Positions 60,315-64,000 of a stretch of 64,000 nucleotides of DNA are shown piece after piece. The notes under the pieces are model-generated. The model was not told the origin of the DNA, did not search any database, and worked only from the letters and a program-made list of their open reading frames with translations. The stretch spans positions 124,001 through 188,000 of the forward strand of contig OZ037900.1 of NCBI GenBank assembly GCA_964035575.1, read 5' to 3'. Every line of letters begins with the position of its first letter. The first letter of the stretch is position 1. Origin of the DNA: Rhynchopus sp. YZ270_cl-10. Lineage: Eukaryota; Euglenozoa; Diplonemea; Diplonemida; Diplonemidae. The position numbers and the translations under genes were made by a program.

Positions 60315-61419
60315 ATGTGTGTATGGGCATCACACCCTTTTTTCGAGAATTTGGGGGTGGGCATCACAAAAATTTCTATGGGTTTTTTACATGGGACTTT
60401 TTTTTTTGGGTTGCATCGCAGGGTTGTTTCTAGGATCTCGTTTTTTTTTCTCGGGGGGGGTCAATTTTTTTCCCAAAAAAAATTTTTTTCCCGCCGGGAA
60501 AAAATGGTCTTTCAAGGGTTTTTGGGTGTATTCCGAGCTTTCTCGACGAAGCCTCGATCTCACCAAGAAAACCCCATACCCCAAAGCTTCAGAATATCAT
60601 GGTGGTACGTAGCTTCTGTGAGGGTATGAAACAGGTAAAGAAACGGTGGCCATGGCACCCAAAGGTTCCTGGCGAAGCCACGGTACGCAACATTTCTAAA
60701 ATTGCGCTTAAAATTGCACTATTGTACAGCCAAACTATGTCATGGGAAGGGTGTGATGTAAGCTTGCGCCGCAGGCGCACGGTACGCTACTTTTATTCTT
60801 TTTGCAAAATCTTTTTTCTCACTCCCATCACCGTTCCACGTAGTGTAGTCGGTGCGGGTGTTGTCGCTCTTCACCAGTGCCAACGTAGTGCAGAGGCACT
60901 GCAGGATGGAAGATGTGCCAAACGTCACATTCCCCGTCACCTTCGTCGACTCACCTTCAACCACATGAGATCACAGAGACATTTTTGGATTGGGATGTGA
61001 ATGATGTTGATTTGGGTGAGGAGGAATTGTGGGTTATCATTACGTATCGTGTGGTCACAGACTGCACACCTTTCCCCAGTGACACTGTGTGGCCAAAACG
61101 AAACCGGATCATAAATCGATCAGTGATATTCTGGATTGAGCGCCGCAGGCAAACGGTACGGGACTTTTTTTTTTTTTTTTTTTCCTTTTTTCTTTTTTTT
61201 TCTTCTCCTTTTTGGACTTTCCAGACCGATTGCGGAACGTGGTGGGGTCACACCATATGCAAAAAGCCTATGAGAAAATCCCTAGGGGAAAAATAAAATC
61301 CTACACAAAAAACCCATAGAAAAAAAAAACCCCCCTGTACAAAAAACCCATAGAAATTTTTCTCGGATTCTGAGAATTTCTCAAATCGGGCATCGGAATC
61401 ACATTGCCCAAACACACAT
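60315..61419. mobile_element. 1.1-kb transposon with 10-bp target duplication
   Basis: Inverted ends ATGTGTGTATGGGCATC and ATGTGTGTTTGGGCA (complement), with a further inner match AAAATTTCTATGGGTTTTTT. Flanked by the direct repeat GGTTACAAGC at 60305-60314 and 61420-61429. The interior has two plus-strand frames of 100-130 codons without a recognised domain, and two GCGCCGCAGGC..ACGGTACG blocks (60768, 61139) like the complement of text near 630-670. A 9-10-base duplication suggests a Mutator-like element. Confidence 0.75.
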
Positions 61420-61494
61420 GGTTACAAGCCTTTTGGGGGGATTTTTTTTGTTGTAATCACAACCGATAAATTGAAGGGGGAAAAAAGAAAAGAA

Positions 61495-61526
<32 letters not shown>

Positions 61527-61747
61527 AATAATCCACAACCCTTCCCCATCTGCATCTGGCAATACACACTGAGCGCGAGACAGGACTTCATGAAAAAAGG
61601 CCTCGTTTGCATCTTGAGGTGATGGTTGCTGAGCGCAAATTGAAAAAAAAAGGGGGGAACAAAACAAAAGTTGTGGTGTTTTTTTTTAGAGACTGCAGGG
61701 TAGTAAAAATAAGCTTTTGCCAAGGAAAAAAAAGGGGGACGTTTTTG

Positions 61748-61779
61748 CGATCTAAGCCTCTCGTTGCTTGGCTCACGAC
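61748..61779 (-). repeat. Stem-loop, diverged
   Basis: GATCTAAGC, CTCTCGTT, GCTTGGCTCACGA. The inner stem AAGC/GCTT is kept. Confidence 0.45.
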
Positions 61780-61846
61780 ACTTTAGGGGGGAAAAAAATA
61801 GCAATTCCGACAATCAAAAAAGCCCTTCTCAAAAAAAGGCATAGCT

Positions 61847-61895
61847 GTGTTGCTGCAGGGGCACACCTCCAACTGACCTACGTAGGATGCCTATG
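61847..61895 (-). repeat. GCAGGCACACC repeat, diverged
   Basis: TGCAGGGGCACACCTCCAAC, TGACCTACGTAGGATGCC, TATGAAAGCA. The CATCCGGATG palindrome is mostly lost. Confidence 0.45.
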
Positions 61896-62047
61896 AAAGC
61901 AGAAACATACCCTGCGTTCAACTGCAGAAGGTGTACAAAACGAAAAGCTGGGTACCGTAATCTGAATTATTGTCGACCGTAAAAAAAAAAAAAAAATCGA
62001 ACTTCCAGAAAAAATCCTGAAAAAGGTCGAACATATTCACGACAATT

Positions 62048-62080
62048 AAATTTAAGCCTCTCACCGTGCATAACCACCTT
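62048..62080 (-). repeat. Stem-loop, diverged
   Basis: AAATTTAAGCCTCTCACCGT then GCATAACCACCTT. The left arm is reduced to TTAAGC. Confidence 0.45.
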
Positions 62081-62610
62081 GACACCACCAATCAGTCAGC
62101 CCAGGGTCACTGTGCTCTACCTCTTTGGGGGATGTGTGCGGACTGTGCCCCGGTGCTGTTACTAAAATATTACCCCAAAAATACTACGGTGCCAATAGCT
62201 TCACATCTTCACAAAAAAACGGGAAACGAAACCGGGGGAGAGTTTTGTTAGGTACGCTTCCACCCCCCAAAAAGGGGTCGCTGATTCAATACTATTTTGT
62301 TCTTTCTCGGATCAAAAAGCTTTAAAGGATTTGCCACAGAGACGTATGCCTCTTGCATTACAGAAAACTATTGAAAATGTGCACCACCAGGACGGAAAGG
62401 GAGAAAGGGGGAAAGGGAAAGACAGGAATGTTTTGGTTGAGTTTTTTCAGAGTTATATAGCGAGGAGAAAAAGACAAGAGAATTCGTAGTTCAGAAAAAA
62501 GAAGGGGAAAAAAGGTCGGTAAGAGGGGACATAAGTTATCTCGTAAAATCGGAAGTGGAAGGTGCAAAAACCTTTGTGTAGTTTCGAGATGTAAAAAAAA
62601 AAAAAGAAAA

Positions 62611-62651
62611 GTTTATAAGATGACCCTAAGCCTCTCATGCTTAGTCACCTT
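62611..62651 (-). repeat. Stem-loop (canonical)
   Basis: GTTTATA, AAGATGACCCTAAGC, loop CTCTCAT, GCTTAGTCACCTT. Matches 15190-15230 but for one base. Confidence 0.75.
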
Positions 62652-63433
62652 AAAAAAATCAGTTCGAAATTGAGAAGAGAGAATATTTGATACGCATTGC
62701 ATCTCGAGGTTATAAAAGAGTGTCAAGTGTGACCGCGCAAATGAATTTAAAAATTAATTTAAATCGCATGCAACGATCTTAATGGGCACACTCTGTAACA
62801 CAACTCCTTCACAATTCTTCACAAAAATATGGCCAAAACTATGTTGTGAAAAGTTGTGAAGATATGCGAATATGTGTAAAATCCGATACCCGGAACACAC
62901 CAACTGTTGATTAAAAGACGGGGGTGGTGGGGAAAATATTGCGAATATAAAAAAAAGGGGGGAGAGAAAATTTGAAAAAAGTTGGAACGCTTCCTCACCC
63001 AGATTACATTACACTTTTTTTTTTAGAAAAATACCTTCTCCCCTCCTCAGAGGACACATCCTGTTCAAGTTATTGTGGCTCAAAACAACACAATTTTTTT
63101 TGTCTTTCTTTCGCCCATTGCTAAAAAGAGAAAGCACAGTTTTTCTGCAAAAAAAAAAAAATCCACAAACCTGGGTGCGGAGTTTTTTTTTTCTTGGAAA
63201 CCCGTATCGGTGCTCTGACAGCAATGATTTTTATATTCTTTCTTTGGTCCAAATTGGAGAATTAAATTTGACTTCGGATACAAATAAAGCCCTCTCGCGA
63301 CAGTGGACCTTGGTACAAAAAAAAAAAAAAATACCAAGGTGCACCGCGGGGTGGACCCCCAACCACACAGTTCTACATCTATTTCGTGTATTTGTTTGTA
63401 CATCTGAAAGTGAGAAAAAGTGGGGATGATGAT

Positions 63434-63460
63434 AGCCTGAAGCCTCTCCGTTGTGTTCTA
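63434..63460 (-). repeat. Stem-loop, heavily degraded
   Basis: GCCTGAAGCCTCTCCGTTGT. Only the apical block is left. AAAGCCCTCTCGCGAC at about 63287 is similar. Confidence 0.3.
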
Positions 63461-63844
63461 ACAAAAAAGCAACGTGCCCGGGAGACTCTTTGCTACTCCT
63501 TTGCTTTGATAAGGTTCAGATTGTTTGTTGTTCACATTCCTGGTGTTCCTGAAACATCTGTCAAGACATGTCAAGTAAGTGGGGGAGATGTAAAAAGTAC
63601 TTTTTTTTTTACTTTTTGTCACACTTGATCTGCCTTTGTTTTTGGTGGGATTTTGGGTTGGTGTGGCATAATGTTGTGGTCTTCATGCCCAGGACATATC
63701 CTGCTACTTATTTCTCGGCATTGTGTTGGGATTTGTGTATTCAATATAATTTATGCCTTACGAACACTTATCGATCTCTCAGAGTACTTTTTTTTATATA
63801 GAGAAAAAATTATATATTGAGCAAAAAGCGGACTTGTCACACTC

Positions 63845-64000
63845 GTGTGGTTCTCACCAATCAGTTGGTTTTTTGTATCACTCGCTTCGCTCGTGATACA
63901 AAATTCTATGTCACACTCGCTTCGCTCGTGAGACAACATAAATTACGTCACTCGCTTCGCTCGTGACGTAAAAGAACCAACTGATTTGTGAGAACCACAC
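63845..64000. mobile_element. 156-bp element of three hairpins at the window end
   Basis: Inverted ends GTGTGGTTCTCACCAATCAG then TTGGTT, complement closing exactly at 64000. Inside are three hairpins that share the apex CACTCGCTTCGCTCGTG but have different outer stems (TATCAC/GTGATA, GTCACA/TGAGAC, ACGTCA/TGACGT). The target site cannot be seen on the right because the window ends. Confidence 0.6.

Larger units (their letters stand above)
61430..63844. other. Gene-free region
   Basis: Poly-A/T rich with no recognisable protein. Contains four stem-loop copies of varying quality, one GCAGGCACACC repeat and an inverted repeat near 62798-62905 (CACAACTCCTTCACAA, TTGTGAAAAGTTGTGAAG, ending CCCGGAACACACCAAC) that resembles an end of the nested MITE at 740-1228. 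Confidence 0.45.

Noticed and set aside
1-64000. tRNA, rRNA and spliceosomal RNA genes
   Set aside because: Scanned by eye for T-loop, U6 and U2 landmarks. Nothing convincing found, though short divergent RNAs could be missed.
1-64000. Retrovirus-like, LTR, Polinton or LINE sequence
   Set aside because: No reverse transcriptase, integrase, capsid or polymerase text was recognised. All mobile elements seen are short inverted-repeat DNA elements.

Overview
This is nuclear DNA of a eukaryote, very probably a single-celled one. The genes encode eukaryotic modules (RING, FYVE, MYND, PDZ, WD40, ubiquitin-like). Several carry spliceosomal introns with GTATGT-like donors and CAG or TAG acceptors. 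Stops TAA, TAG and TGA all end genes, so the code looks standard. Intergenic DNA is full of A/T homopolymer runs and short inverted-repeat transposons. I cannot name the lineage. Every supported gene, 17 in all, is read from the minus strand.

Layout: 1-6.1 kb is repeat-only: an 8-bp-target-site hAT-like element with another element nested in it, a TA-flanked element, a 1.7-kb foldback and a triplicated repeat. 6.2-7.5 kb holds a CCCH-RING-FYVE gene. 7.5-16 kb is gene-poor and includes an element of 1.9 kb (12863-14751). 16-29 kb is the single-copy gene island: MYND protein, two-domain charged protein, PDZ protein, putative mitochondrial helical-repeat protein, cold-shock/TrmH methyltransferase fusion, ubiquitin-like/WD40 protein. 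29.7-56 kb is a tandem array of two predicted surface or secreted families: five mucin-like type I membrane proteins of Pro/Thr-rich repeats (498-1018 residues) and five small cysteine-rich secreted proteins with a VWC-like C-terminus. Array units share 3' flanks, 5' flanks and a TA-flanked MITE, and two units carry further insertions whose empty sites are visible in sister copies. 56-64 kb has no gene I can support, but holds three or four transposon-like elements and many copies of a short stem-loop.

The most unusual signal is a dispersed 35-base stem-loop, present in about 14 good and 8 or more weak copies, always in the same orientation as the genes and often just downstream of a stop codon. 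Its pairing holds on the gene strand through a G.U wobble and by covariation, and its apical loop reads GAGAG on that strand. Variants with different stem sequence keep the length and the loop. It is a candidate RNA element for 3' end formation or mRNA control. A second dispersed family of about 60 bp often lies near it.

How the genes may work together: the array could supply a diversifying cell-surface coat (mucins) and secreted Cys-rich proteins. The single-copy genes are housekeeping or regulatory and show no evident joint pathway.
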